Assembly: GCA_023101725.1 (NCBI GenBank)
Contig: JALJCO010003475.1
Location: 1-64,000 of the forward strand
Origin: Atherinomorus stipes
Lineage: Eukaryota; Chordata; Actinopteri; Atheriniformes; Atherinidae
Direction: 5' to 3'
Length of the DNA stretch: 64,000 nucleotides
In this document: piece after piece, positions 11,490 to 24,352 of the stretch
Numbering within the stretch: position 1 is the first letter of the stretch
How the letters are laid out: the number at the start of each line of letters is the position of its first letter
Position numbers and translations under genes: made by a program
The notes under the pieces: generated by a model
What the model was told of the DNA's origin: nothing
Seen by the model: only the letters and a program-made list of their open reading frames with translations
Database searches by the model: none

Positions 11490-11859
11490 GTGAGGTGACC
11501 ATGGCTACCCTCTGAAGAGCTGGCTGATGACCCCCCTCACTTATCCTCAGACTGACCAAGAGTGGAGGTACAATGACCTCCATTCATGCACTAGGTCAGT
11601 CACTGAGAGGACCATTGGTGTGCTGAGGGTACAGTGGTGTTGTCTGGACAGGACTGGGGGTATGCTGCTATATAGCCCTGAAAAGGTGTGCCGCATCGTG
11701 ATGGCTTGTGGTGTCCTCCACAATGTGGCACATTGTCATGCCATTCCTTTGCTGGAGCAGCAAATCCCCCCACCAGACAAACCAGAACCTGGACCCATCA
11801 ATGTGCTTCCTACTCAGGAGGCCATCCAGGCCAGGCAACATCTAATTGAAACCAAATAA
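11490..11859 (+). pseudogene. PIF/Harbinger transposase, C-terminal part
   Basis: In frame with 11527 the sequence reads GDHGYPLKSWLMTPLTYPQ, then RYNDLHSCTRSVTERTIG, LDRTGGMLLY, VCRIVMACGVLHNVAH, and ends at TAA 11857-11859. These are hallmark C-terminal segments of HARBI1-like transposases. The Asp of GDHGY (11497-11499) and the Glu of VTERTIG (11605-11607) are the expected second and third catalytic residues. The segment between catalytic residues one and two is missing. It probably belonged to the same gene as 6753-7208, about 4.3 kb upstream, but could come from a second Harbinger copy. There is no intact start. Confidence 0.85.
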
Positions 11860-11939
11860 GAGGCAAGGACACAAAATTGACTTATTTGCTAACTTATTTA
11901 TTGACTCGCTTATATTAGTGACGACGCCTATAAGTTGAT

Positions 11940-12704
11940 CCAGGTGATCATTAATGCAGCCTGTTGCCCTCGAAATTTCTCCTTGCGATTCCAGCACAGG
12001 ACACGGTGGGTCGAGCGGGCAGCAGCAGAGGCTGGTTGGAGCGTACTGGCGTCAGAGACGCGAGCATGGTGGTGTAAGCCTGAGGCTGTGCACACCAGAG
12101 ACCCCGGGAATGCAGGAGGAATCCCTGGCTGTTGCACGTGGCTGCTCCTGCATGTCCTCTCCTGTGTTAAAAAAGATTAATTGCATATTAAAACATGACT
12201 TCTTGTATTTTGTTATGCTGGCATGTGCGTTTGAAAATCAAGATGTCAATCGAATATTTACATGCTGTTTTTACACATTGGGAAGGTGACTTTTTTCCCA
12301 GCAAATATGCATGCATGTACCTTGAGGGTAGTCGGAGTCACCCACGTCTGTTCCCACCACTCCAGAAAGGGCAGTCTCCCCAACAACTGCCGCAACCCTC
12401 TGGTCAAACTGGGTGGGCCCTTCTTCCCCTGTCATCCCACCTGTTCTGGTCACACTGTGGTGGTGAGCAGTTATCTGTCATTTGACATCCACTTTGATGT
12501 CAGACCACTTCTTCTTAATTTCCACTTGGTGTGCGACTCGGCCCCCACAGCATTGACCGCCTCGCAAACATCCTCCCAGTCACTCCTCTTCCGTTTGCTT
12601 GAAATGCCAGAGGACGGCGTTCCAAAAAGAATATTTTTTCTCAATTCCTCTTTAAGCAGAACCTCCATCTCATTAAAAGTGAAATTCCTCTTTTTCTTCC
12701 CCAT
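11940..12704 (-). pseudogene. Harbinger Myb/SANT-like protein
   Basis: From the ATG at 12704 the minus strand encodes KRNFTFNEMEVLL, SSKRKRSDWEDVCEAVNAVG and KWSDL-like residues: the Myb/SANT-like (trihelix) DNA-binding domain that PIF/Harbinger elements encode beside the transposase. A frame change near 12470 is needed to continue into QFDQRVAAVVGETALSGVV (about 12440-12330). A further shift gives a weak C-terminal match, VLESQGEISRA, near 11985. In this superfamily the protein helps the transposase enter the nucleus and bind the element ends. It lies tail-to-tail with the transposase, about 80 bases apart, as in other fish Harbingers. Multiple frameshifts make it a pseudogene. Confidence 0.78.
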
Positions 12705-12954
12705 TGCGTTAATTTTCTGACCATGCAGAGGGGAAACCCAGGTGCAGGGCTCATTTAAATATAATTTGCGTATGTGGGGGGTGTGGTCAAGTACCGCAAC
12801 ACAAGCGCTCACTTCCACGTTGATTGGGATGTACGAAGGAAATGTATTTGGATCCATGCATGTGCACAAATTCATACTGAAAATTTTTGTGTGTATGATG
12901 TTTTCAGGATTTGATCGTACGCTGGGTTTCAGTAGGAAATCCACACAACTCTTT

Positions 12955-12974
12955 ACAGGGGGCCCCTGGTCTTT
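12955..12974. mobile_element. Probable right end of the Harbinger element
   Basis: ACAGGGGGCCCCTGGTC lies upstream of the Myb-like start, where the element should end. GGGGCC-type termini occur in fish Harbingers, and the complete element at 48999-50324 ends with CAGGGCC. A matching 3-base duplication could not be assigned. Confidence 0.4.
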
Positions 12975-15595
12975 GACCTCTAGGTGATGTTGTTTGTAGT
13001 TGGGTTTATTCAAGGTTTATACTGTATGTCAATTTTAGCAAGTTTTAGTTTACTCAATTTTAGCTATTTTAATTTAGTATTTTCAGTCAGCCACAACATT
13101 ACAAAAGCACATACCTAAAATTGAGTAAATGTTGGATTATTACTTTGTCCTAACTTGTAGAAAGTCAATCATAAACCATTTAGATGTTGATCATGTTTTG
13201 GCATTTTACTTTAAAAATACAACCATAATGTTGATTTAGTTACAAATTTTCAGTATTCAATGTGTTGATTATTTGATCCATCATGATTTTTTGTCATCCT
13301 ATAACAGTAGACATTCATTTTCTAACATTTTTTTGGGAATACTCCAAATGCTGTAAATGTTGGCATCACTCTGCATGAACATAAGATGTGGCGAGCATAA
13401 AAGGGAAAAATTAATTTCCCCCATGTTTAAGTCTGCCATTCTTAGCAAGACTCCTTAAAACTCACCAACTTTAATCTCTAGAATCAAAGTTTGTTTGCAA
13501 GACGGCTTAACAGTTACTTTAATTCCATTTAAAATATCAAGGCTTGAAGGAGTGTTTGATAACAGATGCCTATCAATCAGGCACAGTTGTGACTGCACGC
13601 CTCATCAGCAAAACCAGATTATTACAAACAAGTCTGTTCTCATTCACTTGACTTTATCTAACTGTTTAAATTATGTTAGGAAATGTGCCAGCGCCCTAGG
13701 CAGTGAGTCCTTAGTCTAATTCCTGGCCGGTCGGACCATCTGCTGCATTTCATTCCCCACATTTCTTGTCCCTCTCCACTGTCTGGCAAATAGAGGCATG
13801 AAATATTCCGAAAAATAATCCAAAAAGAAAAGAGGTTGAGAAAAGGGACAAACTCGGAGGAGAAGAGCTCGGCAGATTCTGGCTTTTAATTCCTTCTCTG
13901 GGTAAAGCTCTTGGGTTATTTTTCAATAATATATCTCACTAGTGTTTTCTTTTGGACCCAGCTGCTTCATGTGGATATCTTTAAAACCTTGCAGCCTCAT
14001 TTAGGACTTCCTGTAAAAATGTTCCATACCAGAGCAGCAGAGGCAATTAAAAGTTGGCTTTTAAATGCTGGAAAGTACTTCTGGACTGAGCAACTCAACC
14101 CCATTAACCCTTGTTCACATGCCTGTATGGATGACATACCCATAAACAACCTGAATCCACTGGAGTCTTTTCCGGGGACTGATTTAGAAGGTGAAATATG
14201 ACGATAGCTGGCGCTACGGCGACCAGCCATCCCTTTCCATGAGGTTTCATTTTCATGAGAGATAAAATGTTGATAGGTCATTCTTGTAAGTAAAAATCTA
14301 AGTGACCATCCAGATAAAACAAGAGCTGAGCAAAATATGTTTTGGACTGAATTGGTGTTTGTGTATCTGTGTTTTCTAGGATACAAGAAGGTGATGTATT
14401 CTGAGGGAGCTGTGGGTGTGAGTAGGCAACCAGAGCTTCTGCAACTGCACAGGGATAAATACTGTTTACACTGTTTATGTTTGGAACATTTTAGTCAAGC
14501 TTGTGAGCCTTTTCTCCTTTAGTTTAGTTCAATTGCAGAATGGAGAAAAACAAACGCAGGAGCACTGTACTTCGCTTTAGAGGCCATGTGAAATGTGAGT
14601 CTCAGGTGAACTTGGTTTAATTCATGAGATGCTTCAGGTCTGCAGGTCGCTGCAGTTTTGACCTGTGTTACCTCAAATTACATGTTTGTTTGTTCTGGGT
14701 TTTTTTTTAGTTTTCTTTTGGTTTTGTGGTTTATTTATTTCATTGTTTACATAATTACATTTGTAAAACCCCTCTGATTAATTTTATTTGTACATCAGAA
14801 ATGAAAAGGAGCAGAAAGAAGAAACTTATAACACCTGCCCCTTTCTGTACATCTGTACCTTTCCATTAGGTAAGTTACAACAAACCACTTAGATAAGAGA
14901 AAAGGAAATTAACAAATTGTTTTTTGGATATCTGGCATGAGTACTGGATGCGTGCAGGTTGAAAATACTTAACACAACAAGATATATCCAATCAGGAAGT
15001 TTACTGAACTTTGGATGGTAAGTACAGAACATACAGCTGTTTACATTGATAACACTGCTGCTGCGTTGGGTTGTGGGCTCTGACTCTGGGACAGAACAGC
15101 AAACTAGCCATGCAGTGAGTATGAGTACCGCCCAATACTGAACAAAAAACTCCCAAACTTCCGGGCAGAGACCTCACTACACATCTCAGATTCATTCACA
15201 TTAGACTCTCGGACCAGTCAAGATGCTATATTTACTGTAAAAACACGTAAAGAACCAAAGAGGGGCAGACTTATTTACTGCGATCTGCTTTCTAATATTT
15301 ACATAACCACTCATCTGTTTAATTTAACTTTCAGTGTATAAGAACTAATTATAGATTTTTTTGAACATTTTCTTAAACAGATAAACTTGTACAACTTTTC
15401 TACAACTTTTGTAAAAGCCAATACTTGGACAAATTTAACGCCTACAACAGTTCATACACAGTTGTTTTAACATTAACAGACCAAATCTGGGTCCAAACAG
15501 CATCTGCAGGTTTTCTGTTCTATTAAGTTCTGTAAATGATAAGGTAAACCTTCATTCATTGTTGCTTTATACATTAGCATTAGCAAGCTGACTTC
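12975..15595. other. Unassigned DNA
   Basis: AT-rich single-copy-looking sequence. A frame at 13911-14201 (+) and its antisense at 13997-14386 carry no recognisable motif. I see no splice-bounded exon and no repeat boundary that I can defend. Confidence 0.4.
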
Positions 15596-15599
15596 AACT

Positions 15600-15667
15600 T
15601 TTCTGTTTGTTAAGCGCACTGAGGTGACATTGTCATGAATTGATGCTATACAAATAAAGTTTAATTG
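15600..15667 (+). mobile_element. LINE/SINE 3' tail
   Basis: AAGCGCACTGAGGTGACATT followed by ATGCTATACAAATAAAGTTT and AATTGAAGTGAAT matches the 3' tail type shared by fish LINEs and their SINE partners. Only the tail is present. It points in the opposite direction to the reverse transcriptase scrap just to the right, so the two are separate insertions. Confidence 0.5.
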
Positions 15668-15702
15668 AAGTGAATAGAATTAAAGTCTGAAGCTCAACTA
15701 AA

Positions 15703-15906
15703 TTAATTATTTTCAATAACCAGACAAAATGATTTTAAAAAAAGTCTGCTGGTATGTTCTCTATAACATACTTTATTAATTATTCTAGGGCTCCTTTTCT
15801 GCAACAGAAACAAGGAGTTTATACTACTCTTGTAAGTATTGCACCACACGGCCAAGCAATACCTAGATTTAGGTAAAACCAGTGCATTGTGCAGCATTTT
15901 CATTGT
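15703..15906 (-). pseudogene. LINE reverse transcriptase, C-terminal scrap
   Basis: The minus frame reads MLHNALVLPKSRYCLAVWCN, TYKSSINSLFLLQKRSPRII and NKVCYREHTSRLFLK, then stops at 15703. This fits the region downstream of the catalytic palm in fish non-LTR retrotransposons, where the pattern is ALVLPxxxYCxxVWxNTYKSxxNxLxxLQKRxxRIIN. The catalytic core and the rest of the protein are absent. The LINE clade cannot be assigned from this piece. Confidence 0.65.
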
Positions 15907-16335
15907 ATTAGTGTTGGAGACATTTTGTTTTAGAGTGAGGTAAAGAGGTGGAGGGTATGTGAGCAGGAGAATATGATTAGGTGTATACAGTATATGCTTT
16001 GATCTACAGTATGTTTTGATAAACCCAACTGTTTTATGCATTTTGTTTTCACTAAAGTTACAGAGATGGTGAGGGATAGAAGAGGAGATTTATATATACA
16101 GTACTGTAAGAAGAGAAAGTAAAGGAATGACAAAAAGCAAAAACAGAGAGGGGCAGGGGGTCATCTACATTTGCCCTTATTTTCTATTTTTGTCATTTAC
16201 TTTTTTTTTTCTACAGAAAAAAATGAGCATGCATCCATCTTCCTTTTTAAGTTTAATTAATTTGCATTCAAATCTCTCAGGAAGAGCTCTAAGAAAAACA
16301 ATTTGCTCATTATTTCTCTCCTCCCCTTTTCAGAG

Positions 16336-16339
<4 letters not shown>
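15907..16339. other. Unassigned DNA
   Basis: AT-rich sequence with a T run at about 16201-16210; nothing else seen. Confidence 0.4.
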
Positions 16340-16385
<46 letters not shown>

Positions 16386-16386
16386 C
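16340..16386. repeat. (TC)n-(AC)n compound microsatellite
   Basis: About 16 TC units run directly into about 7 AC units; a compound dinucleotide tract. Confidence 0.97.
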
Positions 16387-17795
16387 CAAACACATTCACA
16401 TCATTGACTACCTTGTTTTTCTCCACCACTCTTGCTCACGCATGCAGAAAACCGGCATAGAACAAGAGCTGCACCTTAAAAAGTGTCAATTTTAAAGGAA
16501 GTACTGCCTCACCCAGAGGAAGACATTTATCTTGAAGATTTATTTTGCTATAAAGGATCAGGTCAAGTACTTTAATCTACCAGTATATTTAAGGCTGCAC
16601 ATGAAACCAGGCTGCAGGCACAAATAATGTTAACATAAGGCATCGGACATGCTCTGATATGACTGTTGTAAGCATTTCAGCTTATCTTGTTGCAGTGGAG
16701 AGGCAAATCTGAGCAGAGAGGGATTTGGGGGAGAGTTCACTTCCCCATCATTAATTCCAATATGAATTTAGCACTGGAAATTAATGTGAAGATGGTGCTG
16801 AGCTGGAGGTAGTCATTTTAAACAGGACAGTGATCCTCTATGGTCTTATCTTACTCTCCTTCTCACACTTTAAAGCAGTTAGTAATTAGGAAGGACAACA
16901 TTAATAGTCTGCATTGCTATAATAGATTGGCCAGAGCTGAATTTCCTGACATTATTGGTAGATAAATTATAGCATTCATCTGTCCATAACCCTTTTATTA
17001 TGCCTTAAACATGGCCAATTGCCAACTCCATGGCCGATTCAGAGCAGGAATCCATATTTGTATTGAGCCCATTTGCCCAACCATCAAAATCTGAAAATTG
17101 GGAGCAATCAGATAATTGCAGTAATCTGATCTGACACGTATACATGCATTTCTGCAATGCGGTATTTGAAAACACCTTTTTCTACTTTTACTAGTCCCTT
17201 TTCAGATTTTTTTCATTGTTGTACATCGCAAGGTAACCTCTATTGAGCCTTTGTTGAACATGGTTGCATTTATGGGTTACTGTTAGCTGCTACGGACACT
17301 ACTAAGCTGCAAAATAGAATACATGTGACTGTTTTACCTTGTTTATACTCCTGGAAATTTGTTCCAAGAAAAATGGAAAACGTCCACTGAGTCATGCGCT
17401 CTGACTGTCAAATTCTTCCACACTGCAGAACATGCAGGCTGAACACCTTTCTGATGGATGGTTCTATTTAGAAGTATTGTTTTCTAGTTATTATGTTATT
17501 ATGGAGGACCAAAACTGACAAAATGAAAAGAGGAATAAACATGGAAATTGGTTAAACAAAGAAATAAAAAAAAAAAAAAAAACTTTTTATATAAAAAAGT
17601 GATATAAATATATATATATATATATTTATTGCCATTTTCAACTTTTTTTAATTAAACTTTGTGTTAATGCACCTTTATGTATTTTTCTGTGTAATCTTTA
17701 GTTTATCAGTCAATTTATTTGATACTTTTTACAGTTTTTCTTCTCCAGTTTTATGCCTGTATTTATTTTTCTACTATTTTCTTTTTACAACCCCC

Positions 17796-17826
<31 letters not shown>

Positions 17827-18130
17827 AAAGATTTATTTCTGTATTAATTTTTCAATGAAAATTAATCACAGCTGGAAACCTGAATGAACTGGTTTACACT
17901 GAATCCCATTTTCAGATTCTTCTTGAGCGATCATGTATGATCATAGAGTGCGTCACTCTGGTGCTCCATGCAAAATATCCAATCCATCACTCATCTTTGC
18001 AAAAGCTAAAAGCTTGAATGTGAGCTTGTTCCAAACAAATAAAAAAATACACGCCTGATTATAAATTAACACAAAGACTAACTAAGTTATTTTTACCAAC
18101 AAAATTAGCAAACGACCTTTGCAACGTGAG
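16387..18130. other. Unassigned DNA with homopolymers
   Basis: No gene is seen. It holds an A run (about 17566-17581), a short TA repeat (about 17607-17624) and a C run of about 27 followed by A12 (about 17790-17829). The stretch 16640-17050 looks non-repetitive and could be tested for conservation. Confidence 0.45.
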
Positions 18131-18141
18131 TAATAATAATG

Positions 18142-18226
<85 letters not shown>
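18131..18226. repeat. (AAT)n microsatellite
   Basis: Nearly pure AAT/ATA triplet repeat of about 95 bases with one GAT interruption at the left. Confidence 0.97.
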
Positions 18227-18228
<2 letters not shown>

Positions 18229-20160
18229 TGACCCAGTCCAGAATTTTGACAGATATTCTCTAGTTTTATACTAACAGGAGGCACATCCTATACCCTGCTG
18301 GTATGACAGCTGGGCATAGGACACGTAGACACTCACACACTGATCGAAGAATCAGTCCTTTACATCTAAACAACCACCTCTAAAATCTTTTCTGAGGAAC
18401 ATGATATCAGTGCATCCTGAGTGTGTCTGAGTGTTGATGAGAAGTGTCCATCTAAAGCCAAACGCTGTTGGATGCATATGAATGAAGTTTATGATCAATG
18501 AGGAATTTAATCATTTTAACATTCAAGTATTTTACCTCTGCTCAACAGTCCACTCAGAGCACATAGGTGTGAACCCAAAGGTGTGAAAAAAACACAAGAT
18601 CAGAGAAACAGAGATCCCCCCCCCCCCCCCCCCCCCATTAGTTAAAATCAGTGGTGCAAAGCCACCGTATTCTGTCCTACACTGACAGGTCTTGCCATTG
18701 AGCCTGAGATATGAAGCTAGCACGCAACTGCTATGAAGAACAAAATCATTGATCAGGAGATCATGACACCAATACACCTCTAACTCCATTAGATCACCAT
18801 TCAAACCGCAACAACTTAACTTATGGAATACCAAGTCATTTTTTCCCACAAGTCATTTGATGTGGGAAAATGGTGACTGAAAGAAATGAACCCTTGACTT
18901 ACATATTTTATTTTATGTCAAGAGGTTCCACATGATTATATGTCACTTCAACTGCAAAGAAATAAGTTAATCATAGTTTGTTGTTCATGGTACTGAATGA
19001 AATTAATTGTGTTCATGCAACACATATACTATTATGTAGGGATAACATGAGACAAAATTACATTAAGATAACTTAAAGAAAATTATCCAACAAAGACCTA
19101 TTTTATATGTTAACTGAACATAAATAGTTTAAATAAAGTCAACAACTGCTCTGATTCACTTTTTTCAGTGAGAAAATATTTGGGCTCCAAAGAGATATAC
19201 TTTCTCCCACTAGGATTTCCACTATACACTTCTCCAGCATGCTACAAAAAGTCTAAGAAAGTGTCGGCCTGAAAGTGTAATTTGTGAAACCAATGACTGA
19301 CATCAATGTGAATACATCTTGGTTGAGAGACCCATTAATTTCACACCCCTCACAGGGGTCCTGCTTTAAATTTTGAAATCCCTAAAGTAACTAGCAGTAA
19401 TCGTTAATTTGTTTAGACGTTCTTGTTAATTCCCTCTTTCTCTTGACATTGTAATGTTTCCCGGAAATGCGCAATTGGCTAATAAAAGAGTGCTAACACA
19501 TTTTAAAGGTACCTCAAAGGCTTTTAATAATCCCTCTGATTTTATTACATTGTCTCCTTCTTAGCCCCTATAGAGTCCTAAGATGTTTTGAAACATAAGG
19601 AAAATTCAATTGATGTTGATATTTGACTTTAGTCTTTTGGCATCCTTTAATATTTTTATGTTATTGTCCTCACACTTGAAGTGAGTTGGATAAGCTCGGA
19701 TGCCAGTGTGCATACTCCTACACAAGCTGGGATGAATATGTGTTCTGTTTCGAGGTGATTTGGTGTGACCTATATGACTCTGTCAAAAGAAATGGACGTC
19801 AGTATGTGGTAGGATTAATTTTGGACAATGTTTTCCATACAGAAAGCTAAAAAACAGCTGGCACCGGTCTGAGGCAATGGCAATGGGATTATCAGCAGTA
19901 ACATGTCACATTGGATATAATGGGCTATAAGGATAAGCATTAAAAGCAAACAAAAAAAACCCCTCTTAGACATGGCTCTTGGGAGGTCTTCATTTATCTA
20001 AATAAAGCCTCAAATGATGCAGATTTTATTCTCTATTTTGCATAAAACAGAAGAGGCTGAACTGGCTATCATTTGGATCAGTTTATTTTATGCCTGTGGT
20101 GAAACTATTTAGACAAGAGTGAAACCAAAGATAAAACACAGCTAGCTCCACAGCAGCTGA
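18227..20160. other. Unassigned DNA
   Basis: A poly-C tract at about 18617-18636. The AT-rich block 18880-19180 ends in TTTTTTCAGTGAG and looks like the right end of a fish MITE, but its left end was not found. Nothing coding is supported. Confidence 0.4.
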
Positions 20161-23100
20161 TCAGCAAAGTATATTCTGCAAATGATTACTGTTGCCATAA
20201 ATAAACCAATAAAGTCAATGCAACCGTGGTGTCACACCCACACCAAAAGAAGGTCCACCACCAGTACAAATGTGAAAACTTGCAGCTGCAAGCCTCCATG
20301 TCTCTGTTTAACACAAGCTTTAACTGCAGGGGAAAATGATGATCCCAGTAGTAACATTATCTGCATGCAGCTGTGTTTTTTCTTTTTTCTTTCTATTTCT
20401 TGACATCAAAATGTACCCACGAGGGTGTGCAAATCTTTGTAAGGCAGGGAAAAGCAGCATGAAAGTCAGTCTAACACCAACTTAGTGAATATCACACACT
20501 AACTCAAAGCCATGAATAAGGAATTGCATAAACACAGAGGCTGTGTTCTGGAAAGACATTCAGTTTTTCCGTGTTCAATATGCACATTCTGTCACTATAC
20601 ATCCTCTGGTTAAATAAGTATGTGAATGTAGTCACTATGATTGCATTATTACTTTAAACAACTGTAGGACAAAGTGCTGATGAAGCTGTGCACGTTTGCG
20701 AGAGTGTTGCAACTCCATTGTGTATTGCAGCAAAACAAGCTCATAAAGATGACTCCCATCCAACAAGCAGTAATATCACTGTCATAATGGACCCCTTGGG
20801 GCTACCACACAGCATACCCCAATGCAGGCTGAGATTGCTCTTTATAATATAGCTTTAATGAGGCACCGCTGCTGATTCGCAGATTTCAGGGTCAGGGTGA
20901 TGGGTGCCTCTTGCATTAGGTGATACTAAAACGTAGAGTGATCTCGACAGCCAATTAAAACTAACTGCAACACAAAGCCCACAGAAAACATTTTACTGCA
21001 TTCATCAGAGACAATATGAGAAGTTTTATTTTAATAAAAGGATTCCACAGAGGTTGGTCATTCCTATGTGAGACAGCCTTGTGTGAGAATAAATGAATAA
21101 AAAGTAGTCAGTACAAAAATAAATTACTAAAGTTGTGTTTTTAATTACTTGATCTGAGAAAATTTAGACTTGCTTATACCACTACTAGAAGCAGCTCTAC
21201 AAACTGTTGAGCAAAGGAAAGTGAGTTAAAACTAAAAAAGATCTTGCTTTCCACCCTTGTTGTCTTGTTTCTTCCTTTTAAAGGGAAACATGTTTTAAAC
21301 CTTATTACAGCATCAAACAGCAATTTGCTAAATGAAGAAATGGTTGTCCAAAAAGGATCCTTCTGGGCAATTTCTCATGTGTAGCTCATATTTCCTTTTC
21401 ATGTTATGGAGCAAAAATCTTGCACATTTGTTTATCCAACTCTGTGTGAGTGTTAGCTTTTCCTCCAGTGAATAAATTGCATCTGAAGTTAGAGCTTCCT
21501 GCAAACTCAGATAAAAGATATTTCTCTTAATTGTTCTGCTTTACGCGAGACGTAAAAGCTCATGTAGGTTGGATGACTGCACAAGAAGCTTTACTTTTGA
21601 TTTGGGTGCATTTGTTTAAATCTGAGTTGCTTCTGCTTGAGTGCCAAAGACAATAGTTCCCTCAGGTCATATCATAAATGACCCATTTAAAGCTGTTCTA
21701 CCTAAGTTTCCTACAAACTTCAAACTTGCTTTGACGGCACACAGACACTCATTATGCGCTGTCCTGGAGCTGTCATTGCTCTGCGGCATCCTGAGGCTGA
21801 TAAATTGTATTTTACAACTTGTTCTTCCAGCCCAGAGCATTACGTGCCAGCCGTGTTTTTCTTTACAGAACAAGCTGACAAGTGGATATCAATACATTAG
21901 CCATTCTGAACTTGTATCATTGGTTCAGCAAAGAAATGCAAGAAGACCATATCAGAGGATGTGAGGAAAAGAAAGAGAAATTATTAAAGCAAGTCAACAT
22001 CAAAGGACTTTTACTGGCTGAAGAGAGCTCAGAGACGAGACAGAATGCAAGCTGGATGCTGAATTAACCTTTGGGAGTACTAAAGGTGGAAGATCTGGGA
22101 GTAGTGTTGCTTTGCAGCTGGGAGTGACAGCTGAGTTGGCTGAGTCCTTTTCAACTCAGAAAACCAGTTTCATGTATTTCCTACCCAAGTCCTACCACTT
22201 GTTTGCAACTGATAACACATGCTGGTGTCGCAGAAGCACATAAAATAAGAAAGCAAGAGATCTTTACATAGCATTACACGACAGAAGCGAATCAAATAAA
22301 ATTTAATTCAAGGCAACAGCTATTTCATTTTCCTTCATTTGGTTAACAGGGCAACAAATCAAGGGTCACTTGCTACACCACCTTGTGCAAGACATGTAAC
22401 CCTGCACCAGGTGGTAACAAACAATGCGGAAGGGATTTATTTCTAATGTCATTTTTCAGGTAATCTCTTCATAAATAAAATAATATGGTTTTGTTAATGT
22501 TAACTAACAAGCTGAAAAAGTAAACGATAAAACTGTAAGAAATGAATTTATTAGAATTATTCTTAAAGGCACAATTTTGGGGCTATTTCTATGCAACTTT
22601 AGGTGAAAAAGGAAGTAGAAGAGTTTTGTGTTCACTGTCAAAAAACTGTGACCTTCCACGAGCAGTTTTCCTTGATCTCATTCATGGTGACATGTAAAGT
22701 CAAACATTACCACTATACACTGCTTTGTTAAAGAAGTGTTCTCATCTGACACATTTCTTTAATATTATGAGTCAGAAACACAATACCATGTGGTATTTTG
22801 TGCATGCAAACAGGGATAGGCAAGTTCGGTCCAACAAAGCTGGAGTCCTGCAAGTTTTACAAGTTTCCCTGTTTCAATACACCTGTTACAAATCAATCAG
22901 TCACTGAGCAGAGCTTGATAAGCTGTTGGATCGATTTAACTTCTCTCTAGGACCAAACCTGCCCACCCCTGCATTTGTGGAATGGCTGACATGAGGTTGT
23001 AAATTGTGTGAGCACAACTTTGCTATAAATACACTATCATTCTAATGAACAGATCGTCTTTTGTATTTTAAGAGAGGTCTTTTAGTTTTACATCATTAGA

Positions 23101-24352
23101 ATAACGACTTAATTGTGATTTCTATAACAACCGGATACTATGTCTGCTACTTTCATGTGCAAAGACTTATCATAGCAAAAGCAATATGGTTTACATCTTT
23201 AGGCAATGAGTAACTTTGTACTTTGAGACGTCTCTACTTACAAAGTGTTCAGAAAAAAGACAAAATCCAGATGTAAAAAGCAGACTTTAATCTTAAAGTC
23301 AGTTGAGAGAAAAAAATCAAACCGACAGTTGAATATGTGCTCAGTAATCGACACATACTTAAATATAATTGATTGATTAAATTGAAATATATCACACAAT
23401 AAATCAATACCAAGTTCTGAAAGACAGAAGGATGGACACAAAGTAAGAAGTGCTTTTAAATAAAACTGGAAACTTGGTACAAACATACCCGAGGACCATA
23501 ATATCACTGAATCATATGGAAATTTTTTTTAGAAATATTTCAGTGTGACACAGGTTGTAATTACAGCTTCCACAGCTGGTGTTGTGATGTTACTGCTGCT
23601 GAAAAAGCAGTGCTGTCAGTGTAGAATGCACAACTAAAGATATCTTCCCTTTAATACTTCTAGTACTTATTCGTTGTCGTCTGACTACTTATGTCTCTAG
23701 TTATTTTTACTTGTGAGCAGTCTTTATGCAATACCTCTCTCTGTTCCTCTCTCATTCTGATGACCCAGATTTTAAACCACCATCCTCTGCTGCAGTCCCT
23801 TTCTTCTGACATACACACACATGCACACACACACATATGTACACACCTATTATATGTTTTATTAATCAGTAGGCTGAGTTAAGGTTGATGCAAAATAAGA
23901 AAAGAACTTCTCGAACAAAGAAGACTGCACACTTAAAAATAAGATACAAAAAGACACACATATTTATATTCTTAGCATTAAAACTATAGTCCTGTGTATT
24001 ATAACTGTTAAATACACATGCACCTGACCTCACTGTGAGGCTGCACAATGCTAGGAAGACATGTAATATGTCAAATAATACAGTGATAAAATGAATGTGA
24101 TAGATTAACAAGTACTTTGAATGTATATCAGTAAATAACCTCTGCACCCGCATGCTACTGAGAAGATGGATACAACTTCTCTGTAGAATGTTGCCCTTAT
24201 TGCACGATATCAAGTCAAACTGTCTTCGCAATTTTGATTTTGTGATGATGTATTTTCAATGCATTGTTCAGAACTGTCACACATGTAAGAACTTCCAAAG
24301 CCACAAAAACTCCCCTCAGTGTTTATCAGCAAAGCCATTTTTGTTTGGCTTG
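20161..24352. other. Unassigned DNA
   Basis: Low-repeat, AT-rich sequence. Small frames at 20182-20403, 21641-21964 (+) and 23238-23507 (-) show no family signature. A CA-rich patch lies at about 23811-23838. This is the longest part of the window with little recognisable repeat content, so it is a place where regulatory DNA could sit. Confidence 0.4.

Noticed and set aside
12195..12720. Plus-strand frames of 96 and 152 codons
   Set aside because: Antisense of the Myb-like Harbinger gene.
16127..16495. 122-codon plus-strand frame
   Set aside because: Runs through the TC/AC microsatellite and has no motif.
17790..17829. Poly-C/poly-A junction as a functional motif
   Set aside because: Homopolymer tracts of this length are common and may be assembly-sensitive.
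21641..21964. 107-codon plus-strand frame as an exon
   Set aside because: No recognised domain or convincing splice boundaries.
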